Below are positions 1 through 6,431 of a DNA stretch of 6,484 nt, piece by piece (the first letter of the stretch is position 1; the number at the start of each line of letters is the position of its first letter). The position numbers and the translations under genes were made by a program. The DNA comes from a bacterium (lineage in GTDB: Bacteria > Armatimonadota > Fimbriimonadia > Fimbriimonadales > GBS-DC). Location of the stretch: contig JARJMV020000051.1 in NCBI GenBank assembly GCA_029335935.2, positions 1-6,484 on the forward strand, written 5' to 3'. The notes below the pieces were generated by a model, which was not told where the DNA came from, did no database searches, and was given only the letters and a program-made list of their open reading frames with translations.

Positions 1-495
1 GCGCAGCACTTCGGTCTCGCGTGCGGTCAGCTCGTGGAGCCATTCGGGCGCGTCGGGCGCGGCAGTGCGCAGGCGTTGGAACTCGTGGATTACTCGCGCG
101 GCAATCGTCGGGTGGAGCAGCGATTCGCCCCGCGCCGCCGCTTGGATGCCCTCAATCAGTTCCTGAGTGGGGCTGTCTTTGAGCAGGTAGCCAATCGCGC
201 CTGCCTTGATCGCCTCGAACACATGCTGGTCGTCGGCAAAGATAGTCCAGATGACTACCTGCGCATGGGGCAGCGTGCGCTTGATGCGGCGTGTGGCTTC
301 GATGCCGTTGAGTCGGGGCATTTGGATATCCATCAAGATGACTTGCGGTTCGAACTGCAGCGCCATCTGCACGGCTTGTTCGCCGTCGCCCGCCAGGCCG
401 AGCAAATCCACGCTCGGCTCTTCACTCGCCATCGCGCGGAACGCTTCTTGCAGCCGTGTATCGTCTTCCGCCAGTAAGATACGCACCTTGTCCAT
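1..495 (-). CDS. NarL/FixJ-family response regulator (C-terminus cut by window edge)
   Basis: DNA-binding response regulator, the likely partner of the kinase gene just upstream. The visible 165 residues hold a complete receiver domain (about 4-120) and the first residues of a LuxR-type HTH domain. Receiver features seen: acidic pair E10/D11 in ILLAEDD, phosphoacceptor D56 in ILMDIQMPRLNG, T84 in the VVIWTI strand, and K106 in GYLLKD. After a linker, the sequence LTARETEVLR (156-165) is the typical opening of the LuxR/GerE HTH domain, so about 50 residues are missing beyond the left edge. The ATG is supported by an AGGAG six bases upstream, inside the last codons of the kinase gene, and the genes are only 3 nt apart, so translation is probably coupled. 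Phosphorylation by the kinase would be expected to promote dimerisation and DNA binding. Targets are unknown. Family assignment is secure; a specific name is not justified. Confidence 0.93.
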   Translation of the reverse strand, partial: MDKVRILLAEDDTRLQEAFRAMASEEPSVDLLGLAGDGEQAVQMALQFEPQVILMDIQMPRLNGIEATRRIKRTLPHAQVVIWTIFADDQHVFEAIKAGAIGYLLKDSPTQELIEGIQAAARGESLLHPTIAARVIHEFQRLRTAAPDAPEWLHELTARETEVLR

Positions 496-498
496 CGT

Positions 499-1647
499 TT
501 ACTCCTGCAACGGGATTCGGGCGGTGAGCGTTGTGCCTTGTCCGATTGCGCTGTGGAGGTGCAGTTCGCCGCCGAGCGATTGTATGCGGTCGTGCATGCT
601 GGTCAGCCCCACGCCCGAAACAACCGTTGCGGGGTCGAACCCGTCGCCGTCGTCGGCGATACGAATCGTGAAGCAGCGGTCGTGCGCCTTGCATTCGACC
701 CAGAGGTTCTGGGGGCTGCCCGCGTGCTTGAGGATGTTGCTGAACGCCTCTTGGATGACGCGCGTGAGCATCAGCGTCTGCAGGGGTGTGAGCGTGGGCA
801 TCACTTCGGGGCAGGCGCAGTGCAGGCGCGCGTTGAGGTTCTGCGCCACGCGCTCGGCGGTCTGCTGGACAAATTGGCGCAGGTCAACGGTTTCGGGCGC
901 GCGCAGCTGCTGGATGGTCTGGCGCGTCTCGTGGAGCGCGTTGCGCAGGGTGGCGAGATGCGTCTGGAGCGACGCGCTCAGCGACTTGTCTTCCTGCGCC
1001 TGCAGGCGACGGTAGAGCAAATCTAACCCGCGTATCGCGCTGACCAGGTGGTGTCCCAAGCCGTCGTGGAACTCGCGCGCGATACGCTCGCGCTCCTGCG
1101 CCAACTCGTACTGCTCGCGCAGGTCTGCCAACTCCAAACGATACTCTACATGGCTGCGATAGATTTGGTGCATCAGCCAGCTCACGATGCTGACCGAGGC
1201 GATTCGGTAGCCGAAGTTGCTCCACAGTTCGGGCGGCATAGGGACGCACGCCCAGCCGTAGCCGACGGCGGTCAACAGAAGCATCAGCGTCAGCCCGCGC
1301 GTCGACATCACCGCCGCCTCCGACGCCAACAGTGCAAAATAGAGCAGCCACACATGGCTCTCGTAGCCCCCGGTGAAGCGCGTGGCGATAGTAATCAGCG
1401 CGAGGTCGAACGCCACCAACGGCAAACTCAGCTGATACATCACGCGCGGGTCTTTCAGCCCCACCCAAGTGCGCGCCGTCGCCGAGAGCAACGCCAGCCC
1501 GATGAGCACGGCCAACTGCTCCCAGCCCAATGTGAATGCGCCCGCGCGCTTCTGAAGCAGCGCCCAGACAACTGTCGCGCCGACAAGCATCCACACCGGC
1601 AGGTTCACACGCGAGAACCGCCGATAAGACTGAGGCACCCGAGCCAT
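499..1647 (-). CDS. Membrane sensor histidine kinase, HisKA_3 (NarX/DesK-type)
   Basis: Two-component sensor kinase of 382 residues. The N-terminal half (about 16-160) is almost wholly hydrophobic, with five or six probable membrane segments and short loops, so there is no sizeable extracellular sensor domain. This resembles DesK-like kinases that sense within the membrane. A short helical linker (162-188) leads to a HisKA_3 domain with the motif ERIAREFHDGLGHH; H194 is the phosphoacceptor and D195 the adjacent acid. The HATPase domain shows the N box (QEAFSNILKHAG, N304), G1 (DDGDGFDP, D332) and G2 (GVGLTSMHDRI, 345-355), so it should be active. The D-x-x-x-Q phosphatase motif typical of NarX and DesK reads D-x-x-x-H here (H199). 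A CxC pair (C277, C279) lies between the DHp and ATPase parts. The ATG is preceded by AAGGGA at 5 nt. The gene begins 9 nt after the HMA gene and ends 3 nt before the response regulator. The signal is unknown; a metal or redox cue is only suggested by the neighbour. Confidence 0.93.
   Translation of the reverse strand: MARVPQSYRRFSRVNLPVWMLVGATVVWALLQKRAGAFTLGWEQLAVLIGLALLSATARTWVGLKDPRVMYQLSLPLVAFDLALITIATRFTGGYESHVWLLYFALLASEAAVMSTRGLTLMLLLTAVGYGWACVPMPPELWSNFGYRIASVSIVSWLMHQIYRSHVEYRLELADLREQYELAQERERIAREFHDGLGHHLVSAIRGLDLLYRRLQAQEDKSLSASLQTHLATLRNALHETRQTIQQLRAPETVDLRQFVQQTAERVAQNLNARLHCACPEVMPTLTPLQTLMLTRVIQEAFSNILKHAGSPQNLWVECKAHDRCFTIRIADDGDGFDPATVVSGVGLTSMHDRIQSLGGELHLHSAIGQGTTLTARIPLQE
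502..506 (-). promoter_or_regulatory. Ribosome binding site of the response regulator
   Basis: AGGAG on the minus strand, 6 nt before the ATG at 495 and lying in the final codons of the kinase gene. It fixes the start and implies coupled translation of kinase and regulator. Confidence 0.7.
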
Positions 1648-1652
1648 GCTGA

Positions 1653-1658
1653 TCCCTT
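1653..1658 (-). promoter_or_regulatory. Ribosome binding site of the sensor kinase
   Basis: AAGGGA on the minus strand, 5 nt before the ATG at 1647. It overlaps the stop codon of the HMA gene, which supports coupled translation. Confidence 0.55.
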
Positions 1659-1872
1659 ATTCCTGCGGTGTAAAGCCTGCTTGCTCAATTTGCGCGCGCA
1701 ACGCGTCCGCGCCCACACGCTGGGCATCGAACGCCACGCGCACCGTCTTGGTCAGCAAGTCCACCTCCACCTGCACCACGCCGTCTATATCGTCGAGCGC
1801 ACGGTGAATCGAACGCACACAGCCCTCGCACTCGATATCGGGGACACGCCACGCCTTTTCTTGAAGCTGCAT
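1657..1872 (-). CDS. Small heavy-metal-associated (HMA) domain protein, CopZ/MerP-like
   Basis: A 71-residue single-domain protein of the HMA/ferredoxin-like fold that binds soft metals such as Cu(I), normally as a cytosolic metallochaperone. The metal motif is C15-E-G-C18 in PDIECEGCVRSI, where family members usually have GMTCxxC. It is followed by the standard pattern: helix 1 (RSIHRALDDIDGV), strand (VQVEVDLLTKTVRVAFD), then helix 2 and the end ALRAQIEQAGFTPQE. There is no signal peptide or membrane segment, so it should be cytoplasmic. The start is chosen because the domain needs no more residues upstream and the ATG sits 6 nt after a perfect TATAAT box with no SD, as in a leaderless mRNA. 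The same frame stays open farther upstream, but that region overlaps hflX and has no domain character. It is first in an apparent operon with the sensor kinase and regulator. No copper ATPase or CsoR gene is in view, so metal identity is open. Confidence 0.88.
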   Translation of the reverse strand: MQLQEKAWRVPDIECEGCVRSIHRALDDIDGVVQVEVDLLTKTVRVAFDAQRVGADALRAQIEQAGFTPQE

Positions 1873-1878
1873 AACCGA

Positions 1879-1884
1879 ATTATA
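1879..1884 (-). promoter_or_regulatory. Promoter -10 box (TATAAT) for the HMA-kinase-regulator operon
   Basis: A perfect TATAAT on the minus strand in the 55-nt gap between the hflX stop and the HMA start. The ATG begins 7 nt downstream of the last base of the box, so the predicted transcription start falls on or beside the A of the ATG. No convincing -35 hexamer is seen at 16-18 nt spacing (the sequence there is AACGCC), so an activator or other contacts may be needed. No hairpin terminator for hflX is apparent in the gap. Confidence 0.6.
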
Positions 1885-1927
1885 CCAAGATTGGGGATGG
1901 AGGCGTTCGGGCGATCCGTCGTGGCGC

Positions 1928-3142
1928 CTACTTCTGGCTCTCGCGCAGGCGTGCGGCGATGGAGGGAATAACCTGCGCGCGCAGATGAATCGCCTCCTCG
2001 TGATAGTCCACCGACAGTACGCGCCCGTACTCGTAGCACTCCGCGAGCAACGCCGTCGCGGCGTAGGGCAGCCAGACATCCACATAGACCAGCATACCCT
2101 GCACCGTCGCCACGATACGATCCATCAGGTGCGGGATGCCCTGCGCGAACCGTGCGGAGATGTAGACCGAGTTGGGCGTCTCGGCGACCAGTTGGCGCGG
2201 GAGCGCAGGGTCGCGCACGCAGTCGGCTTTATTGAACACCGTAATCACAGGCTTCTGGTCGGCTTGCAGTTCCACCAGCGTCGTCTCCACTGCGTCGCGT
2301 TGCAGCTCCCAGTGGGGGCTGGAAATGTCTATCACATGGAGCAGGAAGTCCGCCTCGCGCACCTCTTCGAGGGTGGCATAGAAGGCTTCCAACAGCATCG
2401 GAGGCAGGTTCTCCACGAAGCCGACGGTGTCGGTCAGCAGCACCGACCAGCCGTCGGGCAGCACGACGCGCCGCGTGGTGGGGTCCAAGGTGGCGAACAC
2501 GCGATTGTCGACCAGCGTTTGTGCGCCCGACAGCACATTGAGCAGGGTGGACTTGCCTGCGTTGGTGTAGCCGACAATTGCGCCGCTGGGGAACGGCAGT
2601 TTGCGTCGCGAGGCGCGTTGGTGGGTGCGCTGGCGGCGCATCTCGTCGATTTCGTGGCGCAGTTGCGCCACGCGCTCGCGGATGCGTCGCTTATCGATCT
2701 CCAGTTTGGTCTCGCCTGGACCGCGCGTGCCGATGCCGCCGCCCAGGCGCGACAGCGCGACGCCCTTGCCCGACAGGCGCGGCATCAGGTAGAGCAGTTG
2801 CGCAAGTTCGACTTGGAGCGCGCCCTCGCGCGAGCGCGCCCGCTGCGCGAAGATGTCCAAAATCAGCTGCGTGCGATCCACCACGCGCGTTTGCGTAATC
2901 TGCTCGAGGTTGCGCTGCTGGACGGGGTTGAGCTCCACATCGAACAGGATGACATCGGCTTCATGCTCGCGCGCAAGTTGGAACAGCGTTTCGGCTTTGC
3001 CTTTACCGATGTAGGTGGCGACATCGGGGAGGGGTCGCTTTTGGCGGGTTTCGGCGACGAGGCGCACGCCAGCGGAGTGGGCGAGCGCGCGCATCTCGTC
3101 GCTCCAGTAGGCTTCCTCGTGCGCGTCATATCGACAGAACAC
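1928..3142 (-). CDS. hflX: GTPase HflX (ribosome-splitting factor); true start probably upstream
   Basis: HflX is a GTP-dependent factor that binds the 50S subunit and splits stalled or idle ribosomes, especially after heat stress. From the GTG used here the product has 404 residues. It shows the HflX N-domain ([15 protein letters not shown], 39-53; [17 protein letters not shown], 87-103), the signature [20 protein letters not shown] (134-153), a coiled-coil linker (about 154-183), and then the G domain: G1 GYTNAGKS (191-198), [11 protein letters not shown]3 DTVGF (238-242), G4 NKAD (304-307) and G5 SA (329-330). A C-terminal domain ends the protein. The GTG lacks a well-placed SD and cuts into the first beta strand: in frame before it reads [15 protein letters not shown], which matches the usual HflX N-terminus. 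No ATG, GTG or TTG lies between there and the upstream stop codon at 3197-3199. A start at ATC (3190) behind a strong SD, or at ATT (3169), is plausible. Identity is certain; the start is not. Confidence 0.95.
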   Translation of the reverse strand: MFCRYDAHEEAYWSDEMRALAHSAGVRLVAETRQKRPLPDVATYIGKGKAETLFQLAREHEADVILFDVELNPVQQRNLEQITQTRVVDRTQLILDIFAQRARSREGALQVELAQLLYLMPRLSGKGVALSRLGGGIGTRGPGETKLEIDKRRIRERVAQLRHEIDEMRRQRTHQRASRRKLPFPSGAIVGYTNAGKSTLLNVLSGAQTLVDNRVFATLDPTTRRVVLPDGWSVLLTDTVGFVENLPPMLLEAFYATLEEVREADFLLHVIDISSPHWELQRDAVETTLVELQADQKPVITVFNKADCVRDPALPRQLVAETPNSVYISARFAQGIPHLMDRIVATVQGMLVYVDVWLPYAATALLAECYEYGRVLSVDYHEEAIHLRAQVIPSIAARLRESQK

Positions 3143-3174
3143 GAGGATAGCGCGCTCCGCTTGTCCAATCTCGG

Positions 3175-3639
3175 TTAGCCGGTGCGGGATGTCGTTTCAC
3201 CCCCTACGAGTTCGAGTTTCTGCACGCGCCGATGGTGTCGGTCTTCGGGGCTGAATCCCGTGCGCAGGAACGCCTCGACGGTCGCGCGGGCGAGCTCGGG
3301 CCCCACCACGCGCGCGCCCAAGCAGAGGATGTTGGCGTTGTTATGTTCGCGCGCGAGTGCGGCGGAGACAGGCTCGCTGGCGTTGGCGGCGCGCACGCCC
3401 GCGCGCTTGTTCGCCGCAATGCTCATGCCGATGCCCGTGCCGCAAATCAGAATCCCCAACGCAGGGCGCGTCTCCTGCACGAGCCGCTCGGTGAGCTGAT
3501 GGGCGATATCGGGGTAGTCGGCAGGGTCTTCCGAATAGACACCGACATCTTGGATCTCGTAGCCCTGCTGGGTTAGGTGGCTTTTGAGGAACTCTTTGAG
3601 CGGATAGCCAGCGTGGTCTGCGCCCATGTAAAGAATCAT
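3175..3639 (-). CDS. rpiB: Ribose-5-phosphate isomerase B
   Basis: Interconverts ribose 5-phosphate and ribulose 5-phosphate in the cytosolic non-oxidative pentose phosphate pathway. The 154 residues match the RpiB/LacAB family length of about 145-155. Motifs seen: GADHAG (6-11) with the D8/H9 substrate pair, DYPD (41-44), [16 protein letters not shown] (63-78) with catalytic C66 and T68, the phosphate-binding stretch AGVRAA with SEP (88-90), EHNNAN (98-103; H99), LGARVVG (107-113) and a C-terminal RHHRRV. The active site therefore looks complete. The ATG overlaps the ctpA stop as ATGA and is preceded by a perfect GGAGGTGA 4 nt away, so translational coupling to the protease gene is likely. 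The last dozen or so residues extend past the conserved core and overlap the possible hflX initiation region. LacA/LacB or an allose isomerase are unlikely alternatives given the context. Confidence 0.95.
   Translation of the reverse strand: MILYMGADHAGYPLKEFLKSHLTQQGYEIQDVGVYSEDPADYPDIAHQLTERLVQETRPALGILICGTGIGMSIAANKRAGVRAANASEPVSAALAREHNNANILCLGARVVGPELARATVEAFLRTGFSPEDRHHRRVQKLELVGGETTSRTG
3197..3205 (-). promoter_or_regulatory. Strong SD-like sequence that may serve a non-canonical hflX start
   Basis: AGGGGGTGA on the minus strand, close to the ideal AGGAGGTGA, inside the last codons of rpiB. Six bases downstream, at 3190-3188, is an ATC in the hflX frame. This is 48 nt upstream of the first canonical in-frame start (GTG, 3142). 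It could also be chance overlap with rpiB coding sequence. Confidence 0.4.
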
Positions 3640-4958
3640 CGGTTCACCTCCACTTCGGTCTGGGCGCGCAAGATGCCGTTGCCCTGCTGGGTGGCGTGTA
3701 GCCGCTCGCGCAGCACTTCCAACGCCTTCTGCAACTGCAGGTCGCGCGCCTTATCCTCTTCGGTCATGCGCCAGTCGTCGGGGTTCTTGACCTCGATGTC
3801 GGGTTTGAGACCGCCGACGCGCTTGCCGTCTACTACCTTCGCGTTCAGGTCGGTGCCGCTGGGCGTGAGGTACTTGGCGGTGGTGATGGCGACGGCGGTG
3901 TTCTGCGAGGTGGGAATGACCGTCTGCACCAGCCCTTTGCCGAACGAGTCTTCGCCGATGAGCGGGGCGACTTTATGGTCGCGCAGTGCGCCCGCCACGA
4001 TTTCGGACGCGCTCGCGCTGCCGCCGTTAATCAGCACCACCATCGGCATCTGCAGGTCGCGATAGCGTCCCTTGATGGTGTAGCGTCGCTCCAGCAAGCC
4101 CTGACGCCCCACCACACTCACGACCACCTTCTCGCCTGAGACAAAGCGGCTCACCACCTCGATGGAGGCATCCAGCAATCCGCCCGGGTTCGCCCGCAGG
4201 TCCAGTATCACCGCGCGTCCGCCGTTTTGCTGAATCTCGGTGAGGGCGCGGTCGAGCATGGTGGGGGCTTTCTCGCTGAAGTTCTGCAGCCAGATACGGT
4301 AGATTTTGTTGGCGTCGTCTTCCAAGTAGACATCGACGGTTGGGCTTTCCACGAGGTCGCGTCGGATAGTGACGGTGAACGGCTCTTCGACGCCCTCGCG
4401 TCGGATGGTGAGCTTGACATCGGTGAAGCGCGGGCCGCGAATCATGCGCACGGCGTCGTCTAAGGCAGTGCGCTCGAGGCTCTTGCCGTCGACGGCGATG
4501 ATGATGTCGCCGGGTTTCAAGCCTGCTTTGACGGCGGGGCTATTGGGCAGTGGTCGCACGATGCGTGCGCCGCCGGGCGCGTCTTCCAGCAGCGCGCCGA
4601 TGCCTGTGAAGCTGCCCGTCGTGTCCTCTTGCATGCGGCGGAACGCCTCAGGGTCCATAAAGCGCGTGTAGGGGTCGCCGATAGCGCTGAGCATCCCGCT
4701 GATGCTGGTGTAGGTGAGTTTATCGATGGGCGGCGGCGCGCCGTAGAAGTGCGATTCCACCTCTGCGAGCGCGCTGCGGAACGCCTCGGTCGGGTCTAAT
4801 CGTTCGCGTGAGAAGTTGAGGCTGAGCAACGGCGTGTTGAGCAGGGGTGGCGAGGTGCGCGTGAGGGCGGCGTAGCCCTCCGCGCCCAGAAAACCGCCCA
4901 CGAACAGCGCGGGCATCAGCAGCAGTGTGTAAATCCAAGCGCGTCCGCGTTCTCTCAT
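3636..4958 (-). CDS. ctpA: S41 carboxyl-terminal processing protease (CtpA/CtpB type), active
   Basis: Envelope serine protease with a PDZ domain that trims or degrades substrates from their C-terminus. The 440-residue product starts with a basic N-terminus and one hydrophobic segment (about 8-25; signal or anchor), so it acts outside the cytoplasmic membrane. Then come an N-terminal helical region, the PDZ domain (about 115-198, with GIGALL at 119 and GLKPGD at 146-151) and the S41 protease core with LDLRANPGG (252-260). The catalytic serine is S316 in GGSASASEI and the general base is K341 in FGKGLVQ, 25 residues later. D327 and Q345 fill the positions of the third residues known from Prc and CtpB. 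A C-terminal part (LKPDIEV onward) follows. I chose the ATG at 4958 rather than one nine codons upstream because it overlaps the preceding stop as ATGA and has AGGAG 8 nt before it. It is coupled to an inactive-looking paralogue upstream and to rpiB downstream. Confidence 0.95.
   Translation of the reverse strand: MRERGRAWIYTLLLMPALFVGGFLGAEGYAALTRTSPPLLNTPLLSLNFSRERLDPTEAFRSALAEVESHFYGAPPPIDKLTYTSISGMLSAIGDPYTRFMDPEAFRRMQEDTTGSFTGIGALLEDAPGGARIVRPLPNSPAVKAGLKPGDIIIAVDGKSLERTALDDAVRMIRGPRFTDVKLTIRREGVEEPFTVTIRRDLVESPTVDVYLEDDANKIYRIWLQNFSEKAPTMLDRALTEIQQNGGRAVILDLRANPGGLLDASIEVVSRFVSGEKVVVSVVGRQGLLERRYTIKGRYRDLQMPMVVLINGGSASASEIVAGALRDHKVAPLIGEDSFGKGLVQTVIPTSQNTAVAITTAKYLTPSGTDLNAKVVDGKRVGGLKPDIEVKNPDDWRMTEEDKARDLQLQKALEVLRERLHATQQGNGILRAQTEVEVNR
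3644..3651 (-). promoter_or_regulatory. Ribosome binding site of rpiB
   Basis: GGAGGTGA on the minus strand, a full match to the anti-SD, 4 nt before the rpiB ATG. It forms part of the last codons of the ctpA gene. Confidence 0.75.
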
Positions 4959-6379
4959 GATTTCTTCTCCTGTGCAGCGAGCCATTGGAGGGCGCGTTCG
5001 AGTGCGGGGTCGCCCCCGATTTGTCCGCGCATGCGCGGCTCCGCAGCGATGCGTACATCGGGCTGCACTCCCTTCCGATGGAACGACGCGCCGTCCAGCC
5101 CACGATAGCGCCCCACGGTCAGCGTGAACGCCGAGCCGTCCTTGAACTGATATAGGTTCGTTTGCGAGGCGTCGCCGAAGGTCGGCATGCCGAAGATTCG
5201 CGCGCGCGCGGTTTGCCGTATCGCCAGCGCCGCGAGCTCCGCCACATTGTAAGTGCCCCTGTCCACCAGCACGGCGATTGGCAGGTTCACGGGTTGGGGG
5301 GCTTTGGGCAGATTGAGCGGGCGTTGTTTGTAGGTTTTGCCCTCACGATACTCCACCTGCGCGATGGCGCGTTTCGTCGCGAGTTGGGTTAGCATCTGCA
5401 GCGTCGGCTCCTGTTGACCGATCGCGACGCCGCGCAGGTCGATACTCAGCCCCTTCGCGCCGCCTTGTTTGAGGGCGCGCAGGGCGTTCTCGAACTCGCG
5501 CGCGGCGGCGGCGTTGAGCAGGTTCGGACGCAGATAGCCCCACTTGTTCTGGAGCTTGCGGTACTCCAGCGGGCGCACTTTGGTTGTGGCGCGTGCGATG
5601 GGAAGCTTGAGCGTCTGACCAGCGCGGCTAACCGTGAGCTGTAGCGGTTTCACCTCAGCCTCGCTCGTCGGGTTCTGGCTCAGCCGTTGGATTGCCTCGC
5701 TGATGCTGAGGCTACTTTGCAGGCGTTGGCGGGCGCGCTCGCTCGCTTGGCGGATCTGCTCGCGCGGGCTGTGCATCCGCTGCAACTGCGCAATCTCTGC
5801 AAACGGGTCTTCCGAGACAATCCACTGGTCGTCGATATACTCAATAAAATCGCCGGGTTTGAGTCCTGCTTTCTCGGCGGGCGAGTTGGGCGCGACGGCG
5901 ACCACTTGGAGGAGGCTCTGCTCCAGCGGCGCGCTCTCATCGCCCATGCGCAGGGTGGTCTTGCGTGTCGTTACTGTGAGTACCGCGCCGATGCCTGCAA
6001 TCTCGCCGCCGAGAGCGCGGGCGAACAGGACACGCTGCTCAGGGCGCAGAAACTGCGAGCGCGGATCGTTCAGCGACGCCAGCAACGCCTCCAGCGAGCC
6101 ATGCGCCAACGGCTCCGCGTCAATCGGCTCCACATACTCCTCACGCACGAGGCTAAACACACGATAGTATAGGTTCACCATCGACGGCTCGGAAACTTTC
6201 GCATCGCTGGCAGGCGTGCGCGCGTCGGCGAGCGCAGGCGCAAAATCGCGCTGCACCACCAACTCCGAGCCGTGACGGAGCGAATAGGCGGCAACTGCAT
6301 TACGAGTCAGCCAGCCTGCCGCGAAAGTCAACCCCAACGCCAGCAGACCCAGCCAACCCCGAATCCGTTTGGTTCTCAC
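4955..6379 (-). CDS. S41-family pseudo-protease with PDZ domain, membrane-anchored or secreted
   Basis: A 474-residue relative of CtpA that keeps the fold but not the active site. Residues 1-30 form a basic start plus hydrophobic segment (about 8-24); NAVAAY could be a signal peptidase site. An N-terminal helical region (66-120, with SLVREEYVEPID and LNDPRSQFL) leads to a PDZ domain (about 127-263) containing GIGAVL and AGLKPGDFIEYID. The PDZ part is about 50 residues longer than in the neighbouring CtpA, mainly through a charged helical insert near 186-243. In the S41 core, VLVDRGTYNVAEL aligns without gaps with CtpA VLINGGSASASEI. The catalytic Ser becomes N378, the Lys 25 residues later becomes D403, and the auxiliary Asp and Gln positions become Q389 and T407. 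Proteolysis is therefore not expected. It probably binds substrate or partner, perhaps regulating the adjacent protease (inference). The start is GTG with AGGAGG 8 nt upstream. It overlaps the CtpA gene by 4 nt. Confidence 0.9.
   Translation of the reverse strand: MRTKRIRGWLGLLALGLTFAAGWLTRNAVAAYSLRHGSELVVQRDFAPALADARTPASDAKVSEPSMVNLYYRVFSLVREEYVEPIDAEPLAHGSLEALLASLNDPRSQFLRPEQRVLFARALGGEIAGIGAVLTVTTRKTTLRMGDESAPLEQSLLQVVAVAPNSPAEKAGLKPGDFIEYIDDQWIVSEDPFAEIAQLQRMHSPREQIRQASERARQRLQSSLSISEAIQRLSQNPTSEAEVKPLQLTVSRAGQTLKLPIARATTKVRPLEYRKLQNKWGYLRPNLLNAAAAREFENALRALKQGGAKGLSIDLRGVAIGQQEPTLQMLTQLATKRAIAQVEYREGKTYKQRPLNLPKAPQPVNLPIAVLVDRGTYNVAELAALAIRQTARARIFGMPTFGDASQTNLYQFKDGSAFTLTVGRYRGLDGASFHRKGVQPDVRIAAEPRMRGQIGGDPALERALQWLAAQEKKS
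4967..4971 (-). promoter_or_regulatory. Ribosome binding site of the CtpA-type protease
   Basis: AGGAG on the minus strand, 8 nt before the ATG at 4958, within the last codons of the upstream S41 paralogue. It decides the start against the in-frame ATG at 4985, which has no SD. Confidence 0.7.
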
Positions 6380-6387
6380 GCGATAGT

Positions 6388-6393
6388 CCTCCT
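6388..6393 (-). promoter_or_regulatory. Ribosome binding site of the S41 pseudo-protease
   Basis: AGGAGG on the minus strand, 8 nt before the GTG at 6379. It supports this start codon. Confidence 0.7.
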
Positions 6394-6398
6394 GTCTA

Positions 6399-6431
6399 AT
6401 TGTATCCTATTTCGGCTCGAAAAAGTTCCAA
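6399..6431 (-). promoter_or_regulatory. Weak promoter candidate upstream of the S41 pair
   Basis: On the minus strand TTGGAA (6431-6426) is followed after 16 nt by TAGGAT (6409-6404), and a better -10 match, TACAAT, lies at 6404-6399. Either could drive the S41-S41-rpiB-hflX group with a very short leader carrying the SD. The -35/-10 matches are partial, and the region may instead be the 3' end of an upstream gene, so this is tentative. Confidence 0.25.

Noticed and set aside
1873..1927. Rho-independent terminator after hflX
   Set aside because: No GC-rich hairpin followed by a T run on the minus strand could be found in the gap.
1048..1971. Plus-strand open frame of about 300 codons opposite the kinase and HMA genes
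   Set aside because: Low-complexity, Arg/His/Gln-rich translation spanning two real minus-strand genes and their promoter; an antisense artefact.
1873..2085. N-terminal extension of the HMA gene into hflX
   Set aside because: The frame is open, but the extra residues are Arg/Ser-rich antidomain sequence overlapping hflX coding, and the ATG at 1872 gives a full-length HMA domain just after a TATAAT box.
1985..3178. Long plus-strand open frame of nearly 400 codons opposite hflX
   Set aside because: It is the antisense shadow of hflX in GC-rich DNA. The product is rich in R, H, A and Q, with no domain character, while the opposite strand carries all the HflX motifs.
4959..4985. Upstream ATG for the CtpA-type protease (nine codons longer)
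   Set aside because: No SD, and it would put an acidic stretch before the basic signal/anchor start. The ATG at 4958 has AGGAG and the ATGA overlap.
5199..5210. Twelve-base alternating CG tract (possible Z-DNA or repeat)
   Set aside because: It encodes Ala-Arg repeats within the pseudo-protease and fits the general GCGC richness of the window; nothing indicates a separate role.
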